Assembly: GCA_020073185.1 (NCBI GenBank)
Contig: JAIQFT010000033.1
Span: 1-41,128 of the forward strand
Direction of reading: 5' to 3'
Source: Terriglobia bacterium
Lineage (GTDB): Bacteria > Acidobacteriota > Terriglobia > Terriglobales > Acidobacteriaceae
DNA length: 41,128 nucleotides
Below the pieces are notes generated by a model that was not told where the DNA came from, made no database searches, and worked only from the letters and a program-made list of their open reading frames with translations. This document shows, piece by piece, positions 31,853 through 39,486 of the stretch. The first letter of the stretch is position 1. Every line of letters begins with the position of its first letter. The translations under genes were made by a program, and so were the position numbers.

Positions 31853-32800
31853 ATGCATTCGCTGACCACACCATTCAATCGAGCTCACCATCGCTTCGCG
31901 ACCTTGGTCGCCTTCTGCACTTTTCTGCTCATCATCGCCGGCGCCCTGGTCACCAGCAACGACGCCGGCCTCGCCGTCCCTGATTGGCCCACCTCGTTTC
32001 ATCACTGGCCCATCACTTACGGCTACTTCACCGTGCCGCTGGTCGGCGGAATCCGTTGGGAACACGGCCACCGCATCATCGCCCAATTCATCGGCCTGCT
32101 GACTATCATTCTGGCGGTTTGGACTTCGAAAGTTGACCGCCGTCCCTGGATGCGCAAGCTGGGCTGGGCGGCGCTCGCCACGGTGATCGCGCAGGGCATT
32201 CTCGGCGGCATCACCGTGCTGAATTTCCTGCCGCCCAGCATCTCCTCCGCCCACGCCACGCTCGCTCAGACGTTCTTCTGCCTCGTGGTTGCCATCTGGC
32301 TCTTTACCGGGCGCACCTGGGTACAGGAGCCGCGCATGCAGCTTCCCAGTAAGCGTCCGGGCCTTCCCTTCCTTGCCACCGCCGCCGTGGCCTGCGTGTA
32401 CGTGCAGTTGATGCTGGGCGCCGCCTTCCGCCATCATGGCATCAAGTTGCTGCCGCACATCATCAGTGCTGCTGTGGTCACGTTCATCCTGCTGTGGACC
32501 ATCGTACGCGTGCTCAGCGAATACTCGCAGGTGCCGCAACTTCGCCGGCCCGCGCTCATCCTGCTGACCCTGCTCATGGTCCAGCTCACGCTTGGATTCG
32601 GCGCTTGGCTCACCCGCGTCGAGTGGGGGCGGGACGCGCCCCAGCCCGGAATGCCGCTGGTTTATGCCACCGTAGCGCACGTCGCCATCGGCGCGCTGCT
32701 GCTGGCCACAACCGTAATCATCGCCATCCAGGCATGGCGCCACGTCGCCATCCCGATCGCAGAACGCGTCCCCGCCCACGCCAAGCCGGTGGCCATATGA
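31853..32800 (+). CDS. ctaA: Haem A synthase (CtaA/COX15)
   Basis: A 315-residue, eight-helix membrane enzyme that oxidises the C8 methyl of haem O to the formyl of haem A. Two homologous four-helix halves are visible. The conserved histidines are in WEHGHRIIAQFIGL and SSAHATLAQ (first half), and RHHGIKLLPHIISA and VAHVAIGALLL (second half). TSNDAGLAVPDWP is the usual N-terminal loop. Its stop overlaps the ctaB start by four bases (ATGA), so both are translated together. Confidence 0.93.
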   Translation: MHSLTTPFNRAHHRFATLVAFCTFLLIIAGALVTSNDAGLAVPDWPTSFHHWPITYGYFTVPLVGGIRWEHGHRIIAQFIGLLTIILAVWTSKVDRRPWMRKLGWAALATVIAQGILGGITVLNFLPPSISSAHATLAQTFFCLVVAIWLFTGRTWVQEPRMQLPSKRPGLPFLATAAVACVYVQLMLGAAFRHHGIKLLPHIISAAVVTFILLWTIVRVLSEYSQVPQLRRPALILLTLLMVQLTLGFGAWLTRVEWGRDAPQPGMPLVYATVAHVAIGALLLATTVIIAIQAWRHVAIPIAERVPAHAKPVAI

Positions 32801-33771
32801 GCACCGCCACACCTCCCATCCGCGAAGCGGTGACGCACGATCGGTTGCCCCACCCTGATCGTTCCCGGTTTTGGAGCGATAGGGTGGGGGCGTTCCTTAG
32901 GGACTATTCCGAGCTCATCAAGCTCCGCGTCACCAGCCTGATCGTACTCAGCGCCTGGGCCGGCGCCTATTTTGCCGCCCCGCGCGCCGGTGTCGCACGG
33001 CTCTCCTGGCCGGTGCTGCACGCGCTCATCGGCATCTCTCTGATCGCCGCCGGAAGTGCCGCGCTGAACGAGGTCTTCGAGCACGACGTTGACGCCCTCA
33101 TGCTTCGCACCGCCCATCGCCCTCTGCCCGCAAAACGAATGGGGCTGGTCCACGCTTCCATGGTGTCGGGGATTCTCGTCTTCGGCGGCGCGCTCTACCT
33201 GGCGCTCTACTGCAACCTGCTGACCGGATGCCTGGCGCTCGCCACTGCCATCGTCTATCTTGCCGCCTACACCCCGCTGAAACGCATTTCGCCCGTCTGC
33301 ACCTTTGTCGGTGCCTTTCCCGGCGCCATGCCGCCACTGTTGGGCTGGACGGCGGTTCGCGGTCGCATCGAACTCGAAGGCCTCATCCTTTTCGCCATCG
33401 TCTTCTTCTGGCAGTTCCCGCACTTCTATTCCATCGCCTGGCTCTACCGCGAGGACTACCAGCGCGCCAACATCCGCATGCTGCCCGTGGTTGAAGCTAC
33501 CGGCAAAGCGACCTCGCGCGAGATCGTGCTCTACTCCATCGCGCTGCTGCCCGCCAGCTTCGCGCCCACGCTGCTGCACATGTCCGGCAACATCTATCTG
33601 TTTGGCGCGGCTGTCATGGGCATGATCTTCTTCTATGTCGGCGTCCGCCTCGCTGCGTTCAAGCAGCCGCTGACCTCGGGCCACTCCAAGCGCCGCGCCC
33701 GCCAGCTTCTGCTCGCCACCGTCTTCTACCTGCCGCTGCTCTTCGCGTTGATGATGCTGAACGCGCAATAA
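32797..33771 (+). CDS. ctaB: Protohaem IX farnesyltransferase (haem O synthase, CtaB)
   Basis: A 324-residue UbiA-type prenyltransferase with about eight or nine helices that adds farnesyl to haem B. Motifs: LIKLRVTSLIVLSAWAGA; the first Asp-rich loop NEVFEHDVDALMLRTAHRPL; the second conserved region YTPLKRISPVCTFVGAFPGA; and FFWQFPHFYSIAWLYREDY. ATG at 32797 overlaps the ctaA stop. The first 35 or so residues are not conserved, and codons about 18-31 (PHPDRSRFWSDRVG) are encoded by a hairpin element (32848-32889), so the N-terminus appears to have absorbed a repeat. Confidence 0.94.
   Translation: MSTATPPIREAVTHDRLPHPDRSRFWSDRVGAFLRDYSELIKLRVTSLIVLSAWAGAYFAAPRAGVARLSWPVLHALIGISLIAAGSAALNEVFEHDVDALMLRTAHRPLPAKRMGLVHASMVSGILVFGGALYLALYCNLLTGCLALATAIVYLAAYTPLKRISPVCTFVGAFPGAMPPLLGWTAVRGRIELEGLILFAIVFFWQFPHFYSIAWLYREDYQRANIRMLPVVEATGKATSREIVLYSIALLPASFAPTLLHMSGNIYLFGAAVMGMIFFYVGVRLAAFKQPLTSGHSKRRARQLLLATVFYLPLLFALMMLNAQ
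32848..32889. repeat. Hairpin ccccaccctgatcg / cgatagggtgggg inside ctaB
   Basis: The arms 32848-32861 and 32877-32889 pair with one base bulged around a 15-base loop. The same outer words (CCCACCCT and AGGGTGGG) form the intergenic hairpin at 39233-39294. Being inside an open frame it is translated, near the start of ctaB. Confidence 0.6.
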
Positions 33772-33976
33772 CTCTCACTGGCAAGCCTGGCTGGCGAACG
33801 TTTCCTGCCGCCGCGGACATCAACCGGGTCAGTTACGACGTCGACTCCTGCGGCGGTGGCATGACGCCGGCCGATCCGTTACGGAACTCAGGACAATCCT
33901 GAATCAGGAACGCAGCCGTGCCGCCAAGCCACCAATTGAGCTTCGGTTTGAGCCGCTGAGATACGGAAGACGGCGT

Positions 33977-34894
33977 CTACCGGTTAAGAAGGCTGGCCAC
34001 CCTGGTCTTGAGCCGTTCCCACAAATCCATCGTTTGACTCGAGGATGCTGGCACTCTGGGGTTTCGCTCGATCTGTTGCACATGCTTGAATCCCGAGGGA
34101 ATCTCGAAGAGACCCGGATCGAGCGACCCTTGCTCAAGCTGTGTCACTAGCGTTTCACTCTTTGCATCTGTCTGCTTCTTGGTTCCGTCCGGCAGTGTGT
34201 ACGTGTCTTTCGAAGCCGTTACCAACTGCACGGCGAATCCTGTTTCTGGGTCCCCGATATCGACGAACTCAAGTTTTTCGGCCGGCTGGCTCCCTGCTAT
34301 CAGATAGCTGTGAGCTCGTTTCCCCACACTCAACCTCCGCTCGCACGAAATTTGAGGGTCGAGATCGATATACCATCCGTCCGTCACCGTTTCTTGTGCT
34401 TCGGAGTGGGAGCCTTCAAGCGGTGTCTGCTTTCTTGTGGTGATGACATGTCTCGCAGTGCGTCCAAAAAACTCTCTTCGTTCGCCGGTATCCACCGTAG
34501 TTGTTTCGATTCGTAGCGTCGGCTTTTTAGACTGGGACATCTCCAGCTTGCTTAAGCCACGCGCCTCGACCTCTTCTCTGGTCAGCGGTTTCGGAGGATA
34601 GGGTGCCGACACGTATTCGCCGGCATCAAGATTCAACTCAAACGTCTGTCCCAAGTCGCACCGTGTAATGGCAGCCAGCCGCGGCCCGGATAACCATTGC
34701 TGCGAGCCATCTGCTTTTGTCCCTCCCAGGGAATTCCGGAATTCCATCCGCTTCCGGTCTCCCTGCAGGTAGATGATCTGCTCGCTCGAATTTCCGCCGA
34801 AACCGTGACGGATCGTCATCTTGGTTCCGGTGTTTTCCGGGACCTGCCGCAGAGGGACGGCGGCAAGAAGCAACCAGAGGAGAGAGAAATGCAC
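33977..34894 (-). CDS. Secreted protein of unknown function
   Basis: About 305 residues. I chose GTG at 34894 because GGAGG lies seven bases upstream and it gives a clean signal peptide (MHFSLLWLLLAAVPLR); the ATG codons at 34921 and 34918 have no ribosome site. The mature part looks beta-rich: KMTIRHGFGGNSSEQIIYLQ, then RKRMEFRN, FGRTARHVITTRKQTPLEG, and LETLVTQLEQGSLDPGLFEI near the end, resembling LolA- or DUF4412-like periplasmic proteins that end in 'LF.IP.G'. No catalytic motif is seen. It interrupts the haem A/ABC-exporter neighbourhood on the opposite strand. Confidence 0.7.
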   Translation of the reverse strand: MHFSLLWLLLAAVPLRQVPENTGTKMTIRHGFGGNSSEQIIYLQGDRKRMEFRNSLGGTKADGSQQWLSGPRLAAITRCDLGQTFELNLDAGEYVSAPYPPKPLTREEVEARGLSKLEMSQSKKPTLRIETTTVDTGERREFFGRTARHVITTRKQTPLEGSHSEAQETVTDGWYIDLDPQISCERRLSVGKRAHSYLIAGSQPAEKLEFVDIGDPETGFAVQLVTASKDTYTLPDGTKKQTDAKSETLVTQLEQGSLDPGLFEIPSGFKHVQQIERNPRVPASSSQTMDLWERLKTRVASLLNR

Positions 34895-35056
34895 GGCGTG
34901 GCCTCCAGCATCGCGCATCACGAACGCAACCCTACGCTAGCTAGCACGTCATTCGGAGTCAAGCCTTGCGGCGCCGAATGTGAATGGGATATTTCCATCA
35001 GCAAGCTGCCAATTGTGACTCCCTTTAGCCGCTGAGCCGCAGCCAGTTTTTTCCCG

Positions 35057-35106
35057 TTGACGAGCGACTAACATCGTGCTACGATGTAAACGTATCGTAT
35101 CACGAT
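35057..35106 (+). promoter_or_regulatory. Promoter overlapped by two ATCGT-N3-ACGAT operators
   Basis: TTGACG (35057-35062), 17 bases, then TACGAT (35080-35085) form a good sigma70-type promoter. ATCGT-GCT-ACGAT (35073-35085) overlaps the -10 exactly. A second ATCGT-ATC-ACGAT (35094-35106) lies over the start region. The dyad centres are 21 bases apart, two helical turns. This strongly suggests a cooperative repressor site. Confidence 0.7.
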
Positions 35107-35130
35107 ATATAGTTCGACAAGGAGGGTGGC

Positions 35131-35421
35131 ATGACTGCTTTGTTTTTTTGGGCGGTGCTCGGAGGACTGGTGGCTGGGTGTGCGCTCTCGACCATATGGT
35201 TTGACCGCGATCGGGCTTGGTTGCCGGCAGTGCTTATTGGCGTCTGCGGCGGAATTGTCGGCGGCTTCCTGCGCAAGCTTGCGGGTGCCAGCGACGGCTT
35301 CGACCTGAGTTCGATGGGCCTGGTCATCCTGGGCGCAGCCGCGCTGCTCTGCGTGTACAACCTGTTCGCGCAGCGCGGCCGCTCGACCGAGATGGCGGGC
35401 CACACTCGCAAGGCGGCCTGA
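35131..35421 (+). CDS. Small membrane protein, GlsB/YeaQ/YmgE-like
   Basis: A 96-residue membrane protein with three hydrophobic segments (ALFFWAVLGGLVAGCALSTI; LPAVLIGVCGGIVGGFL; MGLVILGAAALLCVYNLF). The Gly-rich GVCGGIVGGFLRKLAG resembles the transglycosylase-associated (YeaQ/YmgE) family, linked to envelope stress responses. AGGAGG lies five bases before the ATG. A strong promoter with tandem operators sits directly upstream, so the gene is probably tightly regulated. Its role is unknown. Confidence 0.75.
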   Translation: MTALFFWAVLGGLVAGCALSTIWFDRDRAWLPAVLIGVCGGIVGGFLRKLAGASDGFDLSSMGLVILGAAALLCVYNLFAQRGRSTEMAGHTRKAA

Positions 35422-35555
35422 AACCGCCTGTCGAGGCAGGGGACCAAGAACCAAAGCAAGACGGGTCCGTGGACAAGTGTCTCTCATCTCGGGTGACATC
35501 GCACGGGCGCCCGGTAACGCCTGACACCTGATGCCCGAAGCTTGTAGAATGTCTT

Positions 35556-36557
35556 GTGGCCTTGTCCGCCGAACTCACGCCACAAGTTGCCGCCGCCGCG
35601 CCGGTCATCCAGGTGCAGGAACTTCGCCATCTTTACGAGGGGCGGCCCGCGCTCGACGGCGTCACCTTCGAAGTGCGTCCGGCGGAGATCTTCGGCCTGC
35701 TTGGCCCCAACGGCAGCGGCAAAACCACGCTCTTCCGCATCCTCTCCACGCTCATGCTTCCCTCCAGCGGGCGCGCCGTCATCATGGGTCACGATGCCGC
35801 GAAGGACCCAACCGGCTTGCGCCGTCACATCGGCGTCGTCTTCCAGGCGCAGAGCATTGACATCAAGCTGACCGCGGAGGAAAACCTGCGCCACGTCGGA
35901 CACCTATACGGACTGAGCGGAGCGCCGCTGAAATCGCGCATTGAGGAAATGCTAGGAAGGGTGGGGCTCGCCGATCGCGCCAACGACCGCGCCGAAACCT
36001 TCTCTGGCGGCATGCAGCGGCGCCTGGAACTGGCCAAGGGCCTGCTACATCATCCGTCGGTGCTGCTGCTCGACGAGCCCACGACCGGCCTCGATCCGGG
36101 AGCGCGCCGCGACCTCTGGCAATATCTGCACATCCTGCGCGAGCAGGAACGCGTCACCGTCATCGTGACCACGCACCTGATGGAAGAAGCGGAACGCTGC
36201 GACCGGTTGGCGATCTTGAGCGAAGGCAAATTGGTTGCGCTGGGCACTCCCGCAGAGCTGAAGCACGAGATCGGCGGCGATGTCATTCTGCTGGAAACTG
36301 CCGATCCGGAATCGCTGGCGCGGCGCATCCACGGGCGCTACCACCTGGACGCGACCGTGATTGCCGGAAAGGTGCGCTTGGAGCGCGAAAGCGGCCATCG
36401 CTTCGTCACCGATGTTGTCGAAGCTTTTCCCGGCGAGATTCAATCTATATCGGTAAGCAAGCCGACGCTGGAGGACGTATTCATCCATCGCACCGGACAC
36501 AGATTCTGGACCGAGGACAAGAACTCTGAGGGACAACGTGCCGCTGACCGCCAGTGA
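35556..36557 (+). CDS. ABC transporter ATP-binding protein (DrrA/CcmA type)
   Basis: A 333-residue ATPase of an ABC-2 exporter. Walker A is GLLGPNGSGKTT (about 47-58), the Q-loop is VVFQAQS, the signature is FSGGMQRRLELAKGLL (149-154), Walker B is VLLLDEPTTGLDPGA (169-175), and the switch His is in TTHLMEEAERCDRLAI. The C-terminal extension with LEDVFIHRTGHRF is typical of DrrA-like exporters. It starts at GTG 35556. The permease gene begins 20 bases before its stop. Such pairs often stand beside ctaB and DUF420, so a role in oxidase maturation is plausible but unproven. Confidence 0.92.
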   Translation: MALSAELTPQVAAAAPVIQVQELRHLYEGRPALDGVTFEVRPAEIFGLLGPNGSGKTTLFRILSTLMLPSSGRAVIMGHDAAKDPTGLRRHIGVVFQAQSIDIKLTAEENLRHVGHLYGLSGAPLKSRIEEMLGRVGLADRANDRAETFSGGMQRRLELAKGLLHHPSVLLLDEPTTGLDPGARRDLWQYLHILREQERVTVIVTTHLMEEAERCDRLAILSEGKLVALGTPAELKHEIGGDVILLETADPESLARRIHGRYHLDATVIAGKVRLERESGHRFVTDVVEAFPGEIQSISVSKPTLEDVFIHRTGHRFWTEDKNSEGQRAADRQ

Positions 36558-37416
36558 TTTGCCAACGACGAACGAGCAACGGCCAACGACCATGGCTTCG
36601 CAAACCCAAACCATGGCAGCAACCGTCGCACCGACATCGGTCGGGTCGGTGATTCCAGCGCTCAGCCTCTGGTGGCGCGAGATCGTGCGCTTCTACCGCC
36701 AGCGCTCGCGCGTGGTGGGAGTAATCGCCTCGCCGGTGGTGTTCTGGATCGTCATTGGCTCAGGCTTCGGAACTTCCTTCCGCGGCGGCAGCGGCGCGGG
36801 CAACGAGCACTATCTCGACTACTTCTTTCCCGGCGCGCTGATCATGATCGTGCTCTTCACCTCGATCTTTACCATGATGTCGGTGATCGAGGACCGCAAG
36901 GAGGGCTTCCTGCTTTCGGTGCTGGTCGCTCCGGTGCATCGTTCAGTGATCGTGCTGGGCAAAGTTCTGGGCGGAACCACGCTGGCGACCATTCAGGGAC
37001 TGGTGTTTCTCTGCTTCGCGCCCGCGCTGCGCATTCACATCGGCCTGGCGCAGCTTGGTCTCATCGCGCTGACCGTCTTTCTGGTTTCGTTCTGCTTGAC
37101 CGCGTTGGGCTTCGTCATTGCCTGGCCGATGGACTCGACGCAGGGCTTTCACGCCGTCATCAACCTGTTCCTGATTCCGCTATGGCTGCTCTCGGGCTCG
37201 CTGTTTCCGCTGACCGGAGCGTCGGGCTGGATTCGCCTGCTGATGCGCATCAATCCGCTGACCTACGGCACCGAAGCGCTGCGGACGCTGCTGTTCCCTG
37301 CCAGCGCAACCTTTGCCGTCAGCACTTCGCTGATTGTCCTGGTCGGCTTTTCCCTGGCGATGTTCTTGGCGGCGTTCGTAGTTGCCAATCGCCGCACCAC
37401 CAAACCTGCCGCATAG
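36538..37416 (+). CDS. ABC-2 type transporter permease
   Basis: A 292-residue permease with about six transmembrane helices and the ABC-2 motif region (NEHYLDYFFPGALIMIVLFT, then EDRKEGFLLSVLVAPVHRS, the coupling helix, and later NLFLIPLWLLSGSLFPL). GTG at 36538 has GAGGG five bases upstream and overlaps the ATPase gene. An ATG at 36592 would drop 18 residues encoded by a run of 'caacgac' words. The stop codon abuts the stop of the convergent HEAT protein gene with no base between. Substrate unknown. Confidence 0.9.
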   Translation: MPLTASDLPTTNEQRPTTMASQTQTMAATVAPTSVGSVIPALSLWWREIVRFYRQRSRVVGVIASPVVFWIVIGSGFGTSFRGGSGAGNEHYLDYFFPGALIMIVLFTSIFTMMSVIEDRKEGFLLSVLVAPVHRSVIVLGKVLGGTTLATIQGLVFLCFAPALRIHIGLAQLGLIALTVFLVSFCLTALGFVIAWPMDSTQGFHAVINLFLIPLWLLSGSLFPLTGASGWIRLLMRINPLTYGTEALRTLLFPASATFAVSTSLIVLVGFSLAMFLAAFVVANRRTTKPAA

Positions 37417-38280
37417 CTACTGCTTCCTCTCGCGCTCCAGGATCGCTTTCTCGGTCAGGATGGCCTGCTCGCGCACGCGCTCGGGCATGTTAGGCAGGCT
37501 CTTCTGGTAAGCGGCGATTACCGGAAGGTCTTCCTTCCCTCCGACGAGATAGAGAGCGCGCAGCGCCTCCCAGACCTGCTCGGGAGCAGGATCCATGGTC
37601 GCCAGCTCGGTTCCAGCCTGCACCTGCGCGCCGCGCGCGACGCTGAAGGAGCGCACGCGTCCGGCGATCGGCGAGCGCACTTCCACGGCGTTTCCATGGG
37701 CTTCGATCTTGGCGATGGTGCCGTTCTGGCGGATCGCTTCACCAACCTTGGCGAGGTCGGTCACGCGGCCTGCTTGCGGAGCAGTGACTTTAGCGGGCTG
37801 GAGCATCAGGACGAGTTGCGGACGACCGCTGGCGTCGCCGAAGCGGACGAGCGAGAGCGCGGCGTTGGCGCGCACCATCGGCGCAGGGTCGTGCAGCATG
37901 GGCAGCAGCGCCTGGTGGAATTCGGGACGCGTGTTGTCCTGACCCATGATCCATGCATCGGTGTTGCGGATCTCCTCGACCGGGCTGGAGGCTAGGCGCA
38001 CGACGTCGGGATACCAGCGCTCGGCGCTGGAATCGCGCTGGGCCATGCGCTCGCCGAGTTGCACCAGCGCGTGCTGCGTGTGGCGCGGCTTCTGCTGGTC
38101 GTGAATGTACTGGTCGAGCTCGCGGTCGGTAAGCGCGCGCCCGAACCAGGTGCTGCGCCAGAACAGAAAGGGCAGCAGCACGATTGCCCAGGCGACGACG
38201 AAGAAGAGGATGCGGTTGCGCACCGACATGCCCTTGCGCTCGAAGTTAGGGTCTTTCACGATCGGAGTCGGTAAAGGCAA
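37417..38280 (-). CDS. Membrane-anchored HEAT-repeat protein with an inserted barrel-sandwich (biotinyl/lipoyl-like) domain
   Basis: A 287-residue protein. One transmembrane helix (about 22-41, NRILFFVVAWAIVLLPFLFW) is followed by HEAT-like helices (about 64-160: RNTDAWIMG, DPAPMVRANAALSLVRFG). A barrel-sandwich hybrid domain (about 163-230: VTAPQAGRVTDLA, VRSPIAGRVRSFSVARG, VQAGTELATMDP) and more helices to the end follow. At the hairpin turn where biotin or lipoate carriers have Met-Lys-Met the sequence reads EAHGNAVEV, so no modifiable Lys is present. TTG at 38280 is the likely start (GAGGA close upstream). It is the third gene after DUF420 and an 89-aa unknown. Confidence 0.75.
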   Translation of the reverse strand: MPLPTPIVKDPNFERKGMSVRNRILFFVVAWAIVLLPFLFWRSTWFGRALTDRELDQYIHDQQKPRHTQHALVQLGERMAQRDSSAERWYPDVVRLASSPVEEIRNTDAWIMGQDNTRPEFHQALLPMLHDPAPMVRANAALSLVRFGDASGRPQLVLMLQPAKVTAPQAGRVTDLAKVGEAIRQNGTIAKIEAHGNAVEVRSPIAGRVRSFSVARGAQVQAGTELATMDPAPEQVWEALRALYLVGGKEDLPVIAAYQKSLPNMPERVREQAILTEKAILERERKQ

Positions 38281-38286
38281 GAGTCC

Positions 38287-38556
38287 TCACTCCTCGATAT
38301 CGACGTCGAGCACGCGCTCCTGCTCCAGATAATGCGACATGGCGTACTGCGCGAGCAGGCTGGTGGCGACCAACACTTCCGCTCCGATCCATTCGCCTTT
38401 GGGATGCGGAATGTTGGCAGGATGCTGACAAGCTCCGCTGGAGCCGAACTCGGGGCCGAAGAACGCGCCTTGGCTTTCGGGAAACTGCTGCAGCGCGAAC
38501 CAGGCCTCGTGGCCAATGGTTCCACCGACATCGATCTTGAGCTTCACGAGGGGCAT
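38287..38556 (-). CDS. 89-residue protein of unknown function in the DUF420 operon
   Basis: A small soluble acidic protein, four bases after DUF420 and six before the HEAT protein gene, so surely co-translated. It contains FPESQGAFFGPEFGSSG and ACQHPANIPHPKGEW, with Cys43, His45 and His51 as possible metal ligands, and a C-terminal helix with AQYAMSHYLEQE. No signal peptide or membrane segment. I do not recognise the family. Its place among oxidase-assembly genes hints at a metal or haem role, which is inference. Confidence 0.65.
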   Translation of the reverse strand: MPLVKLKIDVGGTIGHEAWFALQQFPESQGAFFGPEFGSSGACQHPANIPHPKGEWIGAEVLVATSLLAQYAMSHYLEQERVLDVDIEE

Positions 38557-38560
38557 GGAT

Positions 38561-38977
38561 TCAGGCGCGGAAAAGCTGATACAGCATCAAGTAAATCACA
38601 ACTCCGGTGACGGAAACATACAACCAAATCGGATACGTCCAACGCGCGATGGCGCGATGGCGTTGGTCGCGACGGCGCAAGCCGAGAGTCAGGGTGATGA
38701 TGACGAGCGGCGGAACGGTCGCGGCGAGCAGGGTGTGCGTGATCAGGATGGCGAAATAGATCGGTCTCGCCAAGCCTTGGCCGCGGAAATGAACGCTGCC
38801 AACGTGCGCGTGATAGTAAACGTACGAGGCGAAGAACAGCGACGAAGTCACGGTCGCGGAAATCATCAGGGCGCGATGCGGGGCGATGTTTCGGCGGCGA
38901 ATGGAATTGCGCGCAGCGACGATCAGAAGCGCGCTTGCGCCATTCAAGAAAGCGTTCACAGTTGGTAACGATGACAA
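38561..38977 (-). CDS. DUF420 membrane protein (cytochrome oxidase assembly-linked)
   Basis: A 138-residue protein with four membrane segments. Family landmarks: LPTVNAFLNGASALLIVAA, the His-containing IAPHRALMISATVTSSLFF, YYHAHVGSVHFRGQG, YFAILITHTLLAATVPPL, and ARWTYPIWLYVSVTGVVIYL. DUF420 genes usually sit beside cytochrome oxidase and Sco genes; CtaM of Gram-positives, needed for haem-copper oxidase, is a member. The likely start is TTG at 38977; no ribosome site is clear. It leads a three-gene minus-strand operon. The paired palindromes at 39047-39079 are about 70-100 bases upstream. Confidence 0.85.
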   Translation of the reverse strand: MSSLPTVNAFLNGASALLIVAARNSIRRRNIAPHRALMISATVTSSLFFASYVYYHAHVGSVHFRGQGLARPIYFAILITHTLLAATVPPLVIITLTLGLRRRDQRHRAIARWTYPIWLYVSVTGVVIYLMLYQLFRA

Positions 38978-39046
38978 ACTTGATATCGTATCCGTGGTTA
39001 CCCTACCCCTCTCCCCTGCCCTACATGATAATTCAATAACTTACGT

Positions 39047-39079
39047 ACGGTATACCGTCGAATTGGCACGGTTACCGTG
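39047..39079. promoter_or_regulatory. Paired palindromes ACGGTATACCGT / CACGGTTACCGTG, copy 2
   Basis: ACGGTATACCGT (39047-39058) is a perfect 12-base palindrome. CACGGTTACCGTG (39067-39079) is a perfect 13-base palindrome around a central T. Their centres are 20.5 bases apart, the same as at 21591-21620, where the pair is in the reverse orientation. The position upstream of the DUF420 operon suits an operator. Confidence 0.6.
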
Positions 39080-39232
39080 AGCTGCCGCGATTAGCGCGGA
39101 CCAGGCAAATTATAGGCCAATACGCGATGATGAAAAGTTACCAGATAGTTAGTGGGTGGCGCGCGGTTACGGGAGTTGGATGATGGTGTGGGGAATTGGA
39201 TTCGCAGGGACGGTAGCCGGTAGCGAAAATCT

Positions 39233-39294
39233 CCCACCCTGTCTCGCCCATCGGTCCGCTCAGGGCAAGTTCCCTCCGGCGAGACAAGGGTGGG
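39233..39294. repeat. Hairpin cccaccctgtctcgcc / ggcgagacaagggtggg
   Basis: The arms 39233-39248 and 39278-39294 pair over 16 bases with one bulge, around a loop of about 29 bases. It shares its outer words with the hairpin inside ctaB (32848-32889). No gene is disrupted and no T-tract follows. Confidence 0.7.
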
Positions 39295-39486
39295 GCAACC
39301 TCGTGAGTGTGGACGGAAAGGGCGGGCCAGCCCCCAATTGTTCTTCCCGAGTGAAACCGGTGGAGACTCTGGATTTCATTTCGGAGGCCGCCAGTTGCCC
39401 AGAAAGGGAATAAAGGCGCGCAGGAAAGCGCGAGAGATCGTCATGAGAGTTGTTCTGGTGCTAGAGTGCGGGCTCAGTGATGGAAC

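Larger units (their letters stand above)
38978..39486. other. Non-coding spacer of about 510 bases
   Basis: No credible gene. It contains the paired palindromes at 39047-39079, a pyrimidine-rich stretch (39001-39020) and the hairpin at 39233-39294. The minus-strand DUF420 promoter should lie in its left part; no clear -35/-10 pair was seen. Confidence 0.5.

Noticed and set aside
38886-39080. Plus-strand ORF of 64 codons over the DUF420 start
   Set aside because: Antisense to DUF420 and ending in the palindrome pair; no start signal.
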